Shown here: positions 24,905 through 32,807 of the stretch, piece by piece
Numbering within the stretch: position 1 is the first letter of the stretch
Layout: each line of letters opens with the position of its first letter
Position numbers and translations under genes: made by a program
Assembly (NCBI RefSeq): GCF_018687575.1
Contig: NZ_CP061297.1
Location: 1,122,821-1,186,820, forward strand
DNA from: Polynucleobacter asymbioticus
GTDB taxonomy: Bacteria; Pseudomonadota; Gammaproteobacteria; Burkholderiales; Burkholderiaceae
Length of the DNA: 64,000 nucleotides
Direction: 5' to 3'
The notes under the pieces: model-generated
Told to the model about the DNA's origin: nothing
The model's database searches: none
Seen by the model: the letters and a program-made list of their open reading frames with translations, nothing else

Positions 24905-24933
24905 AAAAATGGGGGCTGGCATGCAATCCCCCC
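24905..24933 (-). terminator. Terminator of the 3-hydroxybutyrate dehydrogenase gene
   Basis: On the minus strand GGGGG-attgcatgccag-CCCCC is followed by ATTTTT. It starts nine bases after the stop of the gene at 24942. Confidence 0.7.
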
Positions 24934-24941
24934 TTATTAGA

Positions 24942-25718
24942 TTACTGGGCAGTCCAGCCGCCATCCATATTCCAGGCCACTCCGCGCACCTCAGAGGCAT
25001 CGGGTCCGCAGAGGAAAACAGCTAATGCGGCTAATTGCTCAGGAGCGACAAATTCGCCCGAAGGTTGCTTCTCGGAAACCAAGGCTTTTTTGGCTTCTTC
25101 ATTTGAAATCCCATCGCGTTCTGCGCGCGCATCCACCTGCTTTTGCACCAAGGGGGTAAGGACCCAGCCCGGGCAAATTGCATTGCAGGTAATACCGGTC
25201 TTGGCATTCTCAAGCGCGGTTACTTTAGTCAAGCCTACGATGCCATGCTTTGCCGCCACGTAAGCCGACTTTTGAATAGAACCAACCAAACCATGAACCG
25301 ATGCGATATTGATAATACGACCCCAATTACGCTGCTTCATTCCAGGCAAGGCGTGGTGAGAAGTGTAGAAAGCCGAACTTAAGTTAATTGCGATGATCGA
25401 TTCCCATTTATCTGCTGGAAAGTCTTCAATATTGGCTGTGTACTGAATACCGGCGTTATTAACCAAAATGTCGAGGGAGCCAAATCGCTTTTCAGTTTGC
25501 TTGATGAGATCTTCAATCTCAGCAGGCTTACTCATATCAGCACCGTGGTAATCAACCTCAACACCACAGGCCTTAATGGCAGCAATAGCTGCATCCTTGT
25601 CACCAAAACCGTTCACCATAATATTGGCGCCCTGCTTTGCCAGGCCAATTGCCATTGCCAAGCCAATGCCACTAGTAGAGCCAGTAACCAGAGCGGTTTT
25701 ACCTTTTAAATGAGACAT
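24942..25718 (-). CDS. bdhA: 3-Hydroxybutyrate dehydrogenase
   Basis: 258 residues, classical short-chain dehydrogenase. NAD motif TGSTSGIGLAMAIGLA, NNAGIQY, catalytic S-Y-K set in INIASVHGLVGSIQKSAYVAAKHG, and the typical BdhA end GVAWNMDGGWTAQ. It interconverts D-3-hydroxybutyrate and acetoacetate, the last step in use of polyhydroxybutyrate stores. The motif GLVGSIQKSAYVAAKHGIVG and the long lid region distinguish it from FabG. Located downstream of the molybdenum-hydroxylase genes but separated by a strong hairpin. Confidence 0.92.
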   Translation of the reverse strand: MSHLKGKTALVTGSTSGIGLAMAIGLAKQGANIMVNGFGDKDAAIAAIKACGVEVDYHGADMSKPAEIEDLIKQTEKRFGSLDILVNNAGIQYTANIEDFPADKWESIIAINLSSAFYTSHHALPGMKQRNWGRIINIASVHGLVGSIQKSAYVAAKHGIVGLTKVTALENAKTGITCNAICPGWVLTPLVQKQVDARAERDGISNEEAKKALVSEKQPSGEFVAPEQLAALAVFLCGPDASEVRGVAWNMDGGWTAQ

Positions 25719-25744
25719 GTTCTTATTCGCTATATCAAGTTAAT

Positions 25745-25770
25745 CGCAGACCCCCTCTTGGGGGTCTGCG
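25745..25770. terminator. Perfect 11-bp GC-rich hairpin without T run
   Basis: CGCAGACCCCC-TCTT-GGGGGTCTGCG lies 78 bases after the stop of the Mo-hydroxylase large subunit (minus strand) and 27 bases before the bdhA start. No T run on either strand, so it may be a transcript 3'-end stabiliser, an attenuator or an imperfect terminator. Confidence 0.6.
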
Positions 25771-25847
25771 GATGTTCAAAGCTTGATGTTACAGGATGCA
25801 GCAGCCCATTTAATATGGGGAATGCACTAATTCAGATGAGCCCTTAA

Positions 25848-28244
25848 TTAGACCTTGCCAAGCGCTTTCAGAATCTTTTCACAGGTAATAGGCTGATCGA
25901 ATACTGCAGTATTAAAAGGCGCTAAGGCATCGTTAATTGCATTCTGAACCGCTCCGGGAGCACCAGCAGTACCAGCCTCGCCAGCACCTTTTGCCCCCAA
26001 CTTAGATGACTGGGTTGGAGTCTCAACGTGAGCGACTTCAATATCTGGCATTTCGTTAGCCATAGGGACCAAATAATCAGCCATACTGCCATTGCGAAGC
26101 AAGCCACTATCGTCATAGAGACACTCTTCGAAAAGGACGCCACCAATACCCTGAACAATGGCTCCGCGCACTTGCTCATCCACCAACATGGGATTAAGCA
26201 CACGGCCACAATCCTCGACTGCCCAATGCTTTAAGAGCTTTACAAATCCAGTGTCAGGATCCACCTCAACATATGAAGCCTGAACACCATTGGTAAAGAT
26301 AAATGGATATTCTTTTTGAGTGTAATGGCGTGTAACCATCAAATCAGCAGAGAATCCAACCGGCAAAGTATCAGTGCGGAAATAACCAATGCGACCAATC
26401 TCGCTAAATGGTAGCAATTGTTCCCCGCTGGCCTTGTCCAAAACATGGCCACGTCGCACTGATAACTCCTCTACCGGCCTATTTAAGATTGCGCCGGCAA
26501 GTTTTAAGATATTCTCTTGGAGCGCCTGACATGCCAATAACACTGCTTCACCACCAACTCCAGCACCACGAGAGGCCCACGTACCCCCGCCATAAGGGGT
26601 GACATCCGTATCGCCAGTAATGATGCGAACATCTTTTATAGAGAGTCCAACAGCATCGGCAGCAATTTGTGCATAGATACCTTCAGTACCCTGACCTTGC
26701 TCGCCAACACCAATCAATATTGAAACCACGCCACTAGGATCAAGTCGCGCAGAGGCGCCATCCTGAGATGCAATACGAGCACCACCTACACCATAGAAGG
26801 CTGGACTTGGATTGGTTAACTCAATTAATGTGGCAAAACCAATTCCACGATAGATGCCCTTTTTTCGCAACTCGGCTTGCTCCTTGCGCAAAGCAGAGTA
26901 GTTCATCATCTTTTCAATCGTTCGCAAGCATTGCTCATGCGACAACACTTCTAGCTTAATTCCCGAAATGCCAGAGCAAGGATACGCATCATCAGGAATC
27001 ACGTTACGCTTACGGAACTCCAAAGGGTCCATCTTTAACTTTTGCGCAGCTAAATCCACCAAACCCTCAGTCACAGCGCAGGCAATCGGATGCCCCACTC
27101 CACGATATTGGCAGGTAGGCGTTTTATTCTGAAAAACTACATTGAGCTTGGCTCTGTAATTTTGATGCTTGTATGGACCACCAACCAAGTTAACCACTTG
27201 ATTACCCTCAATAGCACTGGTTCTAGGAAACATAGAATAGGGGCCAATAGCAGTAAGGTCATCAATCTCAAAGGCCAAGATGTCGCCATCTTTATTGGCC
27301 GCAATTCGTCCCTTAATTCGATGCTCGCGGGCATGAATGTCGCTTGTAAACGATTCGAGTCGATCTGCAACAAATTTGACCGGACGCTCTAACATCATCG
27401 CCAAACCCACCGTTGCAAAATCATCTGGATATGCGTGAACCTTAATGCCAAAAGATCCACCCACGTCTTTACAAATAACATGGACATCAGACTCAGAAAG
27501 ACCAAACTGGCGGCAATATAAGTCTTGCATCATGTGTGGCGCTTGCTGGGAGTGATAAACCGTCAGACGGCGATCGCCAGGGTTATAGTCTGCAATTTGG
27601 CAACGAGGCTCAAGGGTCACGCCAGTGTGGCGACCAAAGCCAAAAGTAGCCTCTGCAACTACATCGGCCGTTGCAAAAACCTCATCAACCTGACCAACAT
27701 CCAAGCTACGAGTAAAGCAGAGGTTGTCACCAAGCTCTGGATGAATGACTGGCGTCTCTGGATCCAATGCTGTTTCCATAGAAACTACTGCAGGCAACTC
27801 CTCCCACTCAACATCAATTAATTGCAAAGCATCCTCTGCCTGAGCACGAGTTTCAGCAACAACAGCAACGACCGGCTCACCTTGCCAGCAAGCCCTATCA
27901 ATTGCTAATGCATATTGAGGGGCAGACTTCATGCCAGCTAGATGACCTAAAGTAGCAACCCATGGCTTGCACAGCTCTGCCATCTTGACACCATCCACTA
28001 TGGCAAGTACACCAGGCATCTTGCTTGCTTGCTCTGTATGAATTTTTCCAATCTTCATATGAGCTACTGGGGAACGCCAATACACCACATGCCCCATTCT
28101 GGGCAATTGAATGTCGTCTACATAGGTACCTTGACCCTCGATGAGTCGACGCGCCTTATGCCTGGGCTCACTATTACCTATGTAGCGTTGATCATTTGTT
28201 ACCGGATCAAGCACCAATCCTTTGAGGTCTGCTGGCTTATTCAT
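25848..28244 (-). CDS. Molybdenum hydroxylase large subunit (xanthine dehydrogenase / aerobic CODH family)
   Basis: 798 residues, binds the molybdopterin cytosine dinucleotide cofactor. Seen: GQGTYVDDIQLPRMGHV at the N-terminus, DVGGSFGIK at 260-268, the active-site loop CQYRGVGHP at 378-386, GVGEQGQGTEG and the C-terminal GAKGAGEAGTAGAPGAVQNA with the catalytic glutamate. The loop lacks the Cys-Ser-Phe-Arg of true form I CO dehydrogenase, so CO is not the expected substrate; hydroxylation of an aromatic or N-heterocyclic carbon with water is likelier. It is encoded last in a four-gene minus-strand unit after CoxG-, FAD- and 2Fe-2S-subunit genes. Confidence 0.9.
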   Translation of the reverse strand: MNKPADLKGLVLDPVTNDQRYIGNSEPRHKARRLIEGQGTYVDDIQLPRMGHVVYWRSPVAHMKIGKIHTEQASKMPGVLAIVDGVKMAELCKPWVATLGHLAGMKSAPQYALAIDRACWQGEPVVAVVAETRAQAEDALQLIDVEWEELPAVVSMETALDPETPVIHPELGDNLCFTRSLDVGQVDEVFATADVVAEATFGFGRHTGVTLEPRCQIADYNPGDRRLTVYHSQQAPHMMQDLYCRQFGLSESDVHVICKDVGGSFGIKVHAYPDDFATVGLAMMLERPVKFVADRLESFTSDIHAREHRIKGRIAANKDGDILAFEIDDLTAIGPYSMFPRTSAIEGNQVVNLVGGPYKHQNYRAKLNVVFQNKTPTCQYRGVGHPIACAVTEGLVDLAAQKLKMDPLEFRKRNVIPDDAYPCSGISGIKLEVLSHEQCLRTIEKMMNYSALRKEQAELRKKGIYRGIGFATLIELTNPSPAFYGVGGARIASQDGASARLDPSGVVSILIGVGEQGQGTEGIYAQIAADAVGLSIKDVRIITGDTDVTPYGGGTWASRGAGVGGEAVLLACQALQENILKLAGAILNRPVEELSVRRGHVLDKASGEQLLPFSEIGRIGYFRTDTLPVGFSADLMVTRHYTQKEYPFIFTNGVQASYVEVDPDTGFVKLLKHWAVEDCGRVLNPMLVDEQVRGAIVQGIGGVLFEECLYDDSGLLRNGSMADYLVPMANEMPDIEVAHVETPTQSSKLGAKGAGEAGTAGAPGAVQNAINDALAPFNTAVFDQPITCEKILKALGKV

Positions 28245-28264
28245 AATCAGTTTTTCCAGTCTAC

Positions 28265-28774
28265 TTAAGCGAGAGCAACAACGGGTTTGATTTTTTCGCC
28301 TTTGGCGCGAGCTTCAAGCACGGCCATGATGGCGTCTACGATAGAGTGATAGCCAGTGCAACGGCAGTAATTGCCAGAGATCCATTCACGCACTTCTTCA
28401 CGCGTAGCATTTGGCTGTTTTTCAATCAACTCCGCAGCGGCAAGCAACATTCCGGAGGAACAGAATCCGCATTGCATCGCGTTGTGACGCATAAAGGCTT
28501 CTTGCAAGTCCCCTAATGCACCAATTTTCGTGAGGCCCTCAATCGTCTCGACAACACATCCATCAGCTTGCACGGCTAAGTACAAGCAACCACGAATGAT
28601 TTGCCCGTTAACCTTGACAGTACATGCACCGCATGCACCCTGCTCACAGCCAAGGTGAGGGCCCTTTAAGTGAAGATCTTCACGCAAAAAATCCACCAAA
28701 TGTCGACGCGGCTCAATCTCAGCATTGACCACTGAACCATTAACAGTCAACGTAATTTTTTTCTTTAAGCTCAT
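28265..28774 (-). CDS. Molybdenum hydroxylase small subunit with two [2Fe-2S] clusters
   Basis: 169 residues. The N-terminal plant-type cluster uses GCEQGACGACTVKVNG plus the Cys of IRGCLYLA; the C-terminal helical domain binds the second cluster through QCGFCSSGM and GNYCRCTGYHSIVDAI. It carries electrons from the Mo site to FAD. Normal length, immediately upstream of the large-subunit gene with a 20-base gap. Confidence 0.95.
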   Translation of the reverse strand: MSLKKKITLTVNGSVVNAEIEPRRHLVDFLREDLHLKGPHLGCEQGACGACTVKVNGQIIRGCLYLAVQADGCVVETIEGLTKIGALGDLQEAFMRHNAMQCGFCSSGMLLAAAELIEKQPNATREEVREWISGNYCRCTGYHSIVDAIMAVLEARAKGEKIKPVVALA

Positions 28775-28812
28775 TTCAATCTCCGAACTTGATTTATTTT
28801 TCTGATAATTAG

Positions 28813-29667
28813 TTAAGCAATTAAATGCTTTAAGCCGCGCTCTAATAAAACACCAATTAAATGTTGTTTAGTTTCTGCACTGTTAGTGATATCTGCAATC
28901 GCCTCAATCTCGCCCCTAGCGGCGGCAACTGCGCTAGCAATCAAATCATCGTTTAGAGACTTACCCTCAACCAAGGCTTGAGCTTTTGTCGCCATTACCG
29001 GCGTAGCACCAACAGAGAAGAAAGTGAAAGTGCACTCGCTTAGAACATTGCCGGCTTTATTTGCAACTAAAGCAAGGCCAGCAACAGCATAGTCTCCATG
29101 GCGACGAGCTAACTCATGAAAATAAAAAACTTGATCACTGCTTGCAATTGGCATTTCAGTTGCCACAAGAATTTCATTGGGCTCTAGGGATGTGGTGTAC
29201 AGATCAATGAAAAAGTCTTGCGCTGAAATGCGACGCTCACCATTAGGGCCGGCAATCAACATCGTTGCATTGAGTGCCAAACTACAGGCAGGCCATTCAG
29301 CCGCAGGATCACCGTAAGCCAATGAGCCGCCCCAAGTTCCGAGATTTCGGATGGCTCTATGTGCGATGTGCGGCACAGCAGCCTTGAGTAGCGGCGCATG
29401 TTGCGCAATCAATTTTGAGTCTTCAATTTCGGTGTGAGTGACTAAGGCTCCAATGCGCAATTGGTTGCCGATTACAGAAATCCCTTTGAGCTCATCGAGA
29501 TTGGTAATGTCAATGAGAATGCTAGGCTCTGAGAGGCGGAGGTTGAGCGTAGCCAAAAGCGTCTGACCTCCAGCAATTAAACGAGCATCTTCACCCGCTT
29601 CAGCCAGCAATGCTATGGCCGCACTAAGCATCTTCGGTTTTGCATAATCAAATGCTGCTGCTTTCAT
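28813..29667 (-). CDS. Molybdenum hydroxylase FAD-binding (medium) subunit
   Basis: 284 residues, FAD_binding_5 plus CO_deh_flav_C. Key motifs are AGGQTLLATLNLRL near residue 32, the flavin-contacting IRNLGTWGGSLAYGDPAAEWP around 105-125, and the C-terminal domain with ARRHGDYAVAGLAL. It passes electrons from the iron-sulfur subunit to an external acceptor. A purine-rich ribosome site (GGAGGAG) precedes the ATG. Operon order here is CoxG-like, FAD, FeS, Mo. Confidence 0.93.
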   Translation of the reverse strand: MKAAAFDYAKPKMLSAAIALLAEAGEDARLIAGGQTLLATLNLRLSEPSILIDITNLDELKGISVIGNQLRIGALVTHTEIEDSKLIAQHAPLLKAAVPHIAHRAIRNLGTWGGSLAYGDPAAEWPACSLALNATMLIAGPNGERRISAQDFFIDLYTTSLEPNEILVATEMPIASSDQVFYFHELARRHGDYAVAGLALVANKAGNVLSECTFTFFSVGATPVMATKAQALVEGKSLNDDLIASAVAAARGEIEAIADITNSAETKQHLIGVLLERGLKHLIA

Positions 29668-29707
29668 TAAATCTCCTCCACCGCTTTTATATTTATATCG
29701 CTAAACC

Positions 29708-30184
29708 TTATTTGGCCTGCGCGTCCGACTCTAAGGGCGCCACCTCACCACCCAATTCTTTTGCAAATCGCTGAAAAAAGTCATCTGCAATCTTTTTGGC
29801 TGAAGCGCTAATTAAACGTCCGCCAATTTGTCCCAACTTACCCCCAATAGAGGCCTCTGTCGTATAAGAGATCAAAGTTCCACCTTCGGCAGCCCTCAAT
29901 TCAACTCGTGAGCGCCCTTTTGCAAAGCCTGCAGCGCCGCCCGACCCTTCAAATGCCATTGAGCAGGATTGATCGGGAACAACATCACTCAGCAAAAGCT
30001 TTCCAGCGAATCTAGCTCTCACGGGCCCAATCTTGAACATGACCTTAGCGTGTATCTCCTCGGGCGAGATACGGCTAATTTCCTCACAGCCAGGAATGGA
30101 CTTCGCTAGAACATCAATGTCATTCAAACCCTTCCAAACATCTGGGATTGGAGCAGCAATGAGTTGCTCGCCATTTAGTTCCAT
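29708..30184 (-). CDS. CoxG-like SRPBCC-fold protein
   Basis: 158 residues: MELNGEQLIAAPIPDVWKGLNDIDVLAKSIPGCEEI is the standard CoxG opening, followed by FKIGPVRARFAGKL and YTTEASIGGKLGQIGGRLI. CoxG proteins accompany Mo hydroxylases and in the CO dehydrogenase system recruit the enzyme to the membrane or quinone. First gene of the Mo-hydroxylase unit, with AAGGAG five bases before its ATG, and divergent from the TetR regulator gene. Confidence 0.9.
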   Translation of the reverse strand: MELNGEQLIAAPIPDVWKGLNDIDVLAKSIPGCEEISRISPEEIHAKVMFKIGPVRARFAGKLLLSDVVPDQSCSMAFEGSGGAAGFAKGRSRVELRAAEGGTLISYTTEASIGGKLGQIGGRLISASAKKIADDFFQRFAKELGGEVAPLESDAQAK

Positions 30185-30226
30185 TACTTCTCCTTGGGGT
30201 TTGTACGAATAGAGTCTTATCTACCA

Positions 30227-30239
30227 ATTGTTCAACAAT
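30227..30239. promoter_or_regulatory. Candidate TetR operator
   Basis: ATTGTT-C-AACAAT, perfect 6-bp arms, in the 105-base divergent region between the Mo-hydroxylase unit (start 30184) and the tetR gene (start 30290). The position fits control of both directions by the adjacent TetR protein. Confidence 0.45.
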
Positions 30240-30289
30240 GTACCATTATTTAACTTTTGGTCAATAAGGCCAAATTCGGATAAACCCTG

Positions 30290-31000
30290 ATGACAATGAG
30301 TTTCGATCGAGACCGCAGCACAAGAAACAGTGTCGCTTCAGAAGTGACTGTCTCTGAGGTGCCCGCTCGTCGCAGAATGAGTACGGCAGATCGTAAGCGT
30401 CAAATACTGGATCGCGCAATTCAGTACTTTGCAAAACATGGAATTGATGGGCAACTCAGAAACTTAACAAAAGGGCTAGGTGTTACTCACACCCTGCTCT
30501 ATCACTACTTTCCTACAAAGGATGCCTTAATTAAAGCCGTCTATGAGGATGTGTTTGAATCACGCTGGAAGCCAGAATGGGAGCAGTTACTAGATGACAA
30601 GCAGCTTTCACCAGAAGAAAAATTTAACGCGTTTTACACCGACTACTCAAATACGGTTCTCACCTACGATTTCGTGCGCATTTTGATTTTCTCAGGCTTA
30701 AGTGATCACTCAATCAGCGATCGATTCTTTGAGCTATTGCGCGATCGCCTATTGCCTAGACTCATTCGAGAAACTCGCAAACACTGCGGTCGCAGCACAC
30801 GCGGCAAGCCTTCGCAGCGGGAATTAGAGTTTTTAATGGGTCTGCATGGTGGTATTTTTTACATCGGCATGCGCCGCTGGATTTATGGTCAAGCCATCTA
30901 CGACTCAGGCAATCCCAATACAGAACAAGAAATCATCCAAGATCGCATTAGCTCTTACCTTATCTCAGCAAAAGCTTTATTTACTACCAGTAGAAAATAA
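30290..31000 (+). CDS. TetR/AcrR-family regulator
   Basis: 236 residues. The N-terminal helix-turn-helix is clear: RRMSTADRKRQILDRAIQYFAKHGIDG followed by LTKGLGVTHTLLYHYFPTKDALIKAVYEDVF. The C-terminal ligand domain is helical with no recognisable ligand motif. It is divergent from the Mo-hydroxylase genes and is followed one base later by the VOC gene, so it probably controls the whole catabolic cluster in response to the substrate. The start could also be the ATG two codons further on. Confidence 0.9.
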   Translation: MTMSFDRDRSTRNSVASEVTVSEVPARRRMSTADRKRQILDRAIQYFAKHGIDGQLRNLTKGLGVTHTLLYHYFPTKDALIKAVYEDVFESRWKPEWEQLLDDKQLSPEEKFNAFYTDYSNTVLTYDFVRILIFSGLSDHSISDRFFELLRDRLLPRLIRETRKHCGRSTRGKPSQRELEFLMGLHGGIFYIGMRRWIYGQAIYDSGNPNTEQEIIQDRISSYLISAKALFTTSRK

Positions 31001-31001
31001 T

Positions 31002-31460
31002 ATGACAAACCTCAGCCTAAATCATTTTTCCATACGAAGTCTTGAGATTGAGAAGACCACTCAGTTTTACAGCGAAGTACTAGGCCTGACAGTGGGGCCA
31101 CGCCCAGAGTTTCCATTTCCAGGAGTTTGGCTTTACAACGGCGATGTAAACGATTGGGCTAATTCAGTCCTGCATTTAATTGCGATTGATAAGAATGATC
31201 CAAACGGCCTAAAGCAATATCTGGGTGAGCGTGACCCAAGTTCACTATATGGCTCTGGTGCCGTTGATCACATAGCATTCTTTGCCAAGGGACTGGAATC
31301 TAAATTAGCCCATCTTGATAAATTAGGCGTTCCGTGCAGGCAGCGAACAGTGCCAGCCCTGCAGCTTCACCAGCTTTTTTTAGACGACCCTAATGGCATC
31401 GTGATTGAGTTAAATTACCCTGCAGCTGAAAAAGCAGCGCTGGATGCCAAGGCTGCATAA
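31002..31460 (+). CDS. VOC (glyoxalase/dioxygenase-fold) family protein
   Basis: 152 residues with two beta-alpha-beta-beta-beta modules: NHFSIRSLEIEKTTQFYSEVLGL at the start and VDHIAFFAKGLESKLAHLDKLGVP in the second half, ending LFLDDPNGIVIELNYP, a pattern with metal-ligand His and Glu positions. It may be an isomerase, lyase or dioxygenase in the local pathway. The start is the ATG one base after the tetR stop; upstream codons of the open frame overlap tetR in another frame and are not real. Confidence 0.82.
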   Translation: MTNLSLNHFSIRSLEIEKTTQFYSEVLGLTVGPRPEFPFPGVWLYNGDVNDWANSVLHLIAIDKNDPNGLKQYLGERDPSSLYGSGAVDHIAFFAKGLESKLAHLDKLGVPCRQRTVPALQLHQLFLDDPNGIVIELNYPAAEKAALDAKAA

Positions 31461-31467
31461 GCAAAAA

Positions 31468-32706
31468 ATGTCAAAAATTCTAGTCATCGGCGGATCCCTT
31501 GGAGGCTTATTTATAGCCAACATATTGCTGCGCCAAGGTCACGATGTCACCCTACTGGAAAAGACCGTTGGGTCTTTAGATGGTCGAGGCGCCGGAATCG
31601 TGACACATGATGCACTGGCAGATGCATTGCGTGAAGCAGGCATTGCTGTTGATAACAGCCTAGGAATTGCCGTATCGAAGCGCGTTACCTTGGGTGTCGA
31701 TGGTGAGAGCTTAGGTGAAATGCAGCTTCCACAGATCCTAACTTCATGGAGCCGCCTTTACCACTTATTAAAAGAGAATTTTCCAAGTGAGCGTTACTTA
31801 CAGGGCAAGAATGTATGCACAGTAAATCAAGACTCTAGTAGTGTTCAGGTAATCTGCGAGGATGGCAGCACCTATGGGGCAGATCTGCTAATTGCTTCTG
31901 ACGGCATCCGCTCAGCAGTAAGGGCCCAAGTAGCACCAAATATTCAACCCGAATATGCGGGATATTTTGCATGGCGCGGTGTTTGCGATGAAAGTCATTT
32001 GTCGAATTACACCTTGGACACTTTATTTAATTATTTTGGATTCTGTCTGCCGAATGGCGAACAGATGCTTGGTTATCCAGTCGCAGGCCCCGGCAATGAC
32101 ACCAGGCCAGGTAAACGCCGCTATAACTTTGTTTGGTATCGCCCCGCGTCTGAGGATGTTGAGCTAGTCAAGCTTTTGACTGATGCGGATGGCCACCATT
32201 ATCCAACTGGTATCCCACCACTAAAAGTGTCATGGAAGCATATCGCCGAAATGCGAACTGTTGCTCGAGAAATTCTGGCGCCCCAATATGCAGAAATTTT
32301 AGAAAAAACGGCCTCACCCTTCCTGCAAGCAATTTACGACCTTCGATCAGAGCAAATAGTCTTTGGCAGAATTGCCTTAATGGGTGATGCAGCTTTTGTT
32401 GGTCGACCACATGTTGGGATGGGCGTTACTAAAGCAGGTGATGAGGCAATGGCGATTGCGCGTCACATTAAGGCATTGGGTGCAAGCCCTGCAGCGCTCA
32501 TGGCATACAGCAATGAACGACTCAATCTTGGGCAGCAGGTTGTTGCGAGAGCCCAATACCTAGGGCGTTACATGCAAGCCCAAGGCGGCAAAGGTACGAG
32601 GGATGGTAATAGCCTTCGCAGAAATGCAGACACCGTGATGGCGGAGACAGCAATTGATATCAGCAACTTGCTAGCCGAAGGGAAAGCAGTTCCAGAATCG
32701 CATTAA
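31468..32706 (+). CDS. FAD-dependent aromatic monooxygenase, 2,6-dihydroxypyridine 3-monooxygenase-like
   Basis: 412 residues. FAD-binding motif ILVIGGSLGGLFIANILLRQGHDV, NAD/FAD motif LIASDGIRSAVR, and the second FAD contact IALMGDAAFVGRPHVGMGVTKAGDEA. The central AGYFAWRGV, FNYFGFCLPNGEQMLGYPV and RRYNFVWYRP segments resemble, by memory of the family, the nicotine-pathway enzyme 2,6-dihydroxypyridine 3-monooxygenase more than salicylate or 4-hydroxybenzoate hydroxylases. It likely hydroxylates the ring product of the divergent Mo hydroxylase. ATG 31468 is used; an upstream in-frame ATG at 31444 would overlap the VOC gene. Confidence 0.78.
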   Translation: MSKILVIGGSLGGLFIANILLRQGHDVTLLEKTVGSLDGRGAGIVTHDALADALREAGIAVDNSLGIAVSKRVTLGVDGESLGEMQLPQILTSWSRLYHLLKENFPSERYLQGKNVCTVNQDSSSVQVICEDGSTYGADLLIASDGIRSAVRAQVAPNIQPEYAGYFAWRGVCDESHLSNYTLDTLFNYFGFCLPNGEQMLGYPVAGPGNDTRPGKRRYNFVWYRPASEDVELVKLLTDADGHHYPTGIPPLKVSWKHIAEMRTVAREILAPQYAEILEKTASPFLQAIYDLRSEQIVFGRIALMGDAAFVGRPHVGMGVTKAGDEAMAIARHIKALGASPAALMAYSNERLNLGQQVVARAQYLGRYMQAQGGKGTRDGNSLRRNADTVMAETAIDISNLLAEGKAVPESH

Positions 32707-32717
32707 AAACTTGATGT

Positions 32718-32757
32718 AGATTTACGTATTACCAGAAGCGTTCAGTTAAGATTTACG
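32718..32757. promoter_or_regulatory. Direct repeat upstream of the ABC transporter operon
   Basis: AGATTTACG occurs at 32718-32726 and 32749-32757, 31 bases apart (about three helical turns), in the 101-base gap before the substrate-binding protein gene. Possible activator site; chance is not excluded. Confidence 0.3.
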
Positions 32758-32807
32758 AAGCAAAAAGTATTCTTATTAACAAACTGTTTTAAATGGAGGA
32801 GACAACC

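Noticed and set aside
25848-28774. Calling the Mo enzyme aerobic carbon monoxide dehydrogenase
   Set aside because: The active-site loop is CQYRGVGHP, not the form I CODH loop with Cys-Ser-Phe-Arg, and the neighbours fit organic acid catabolism.
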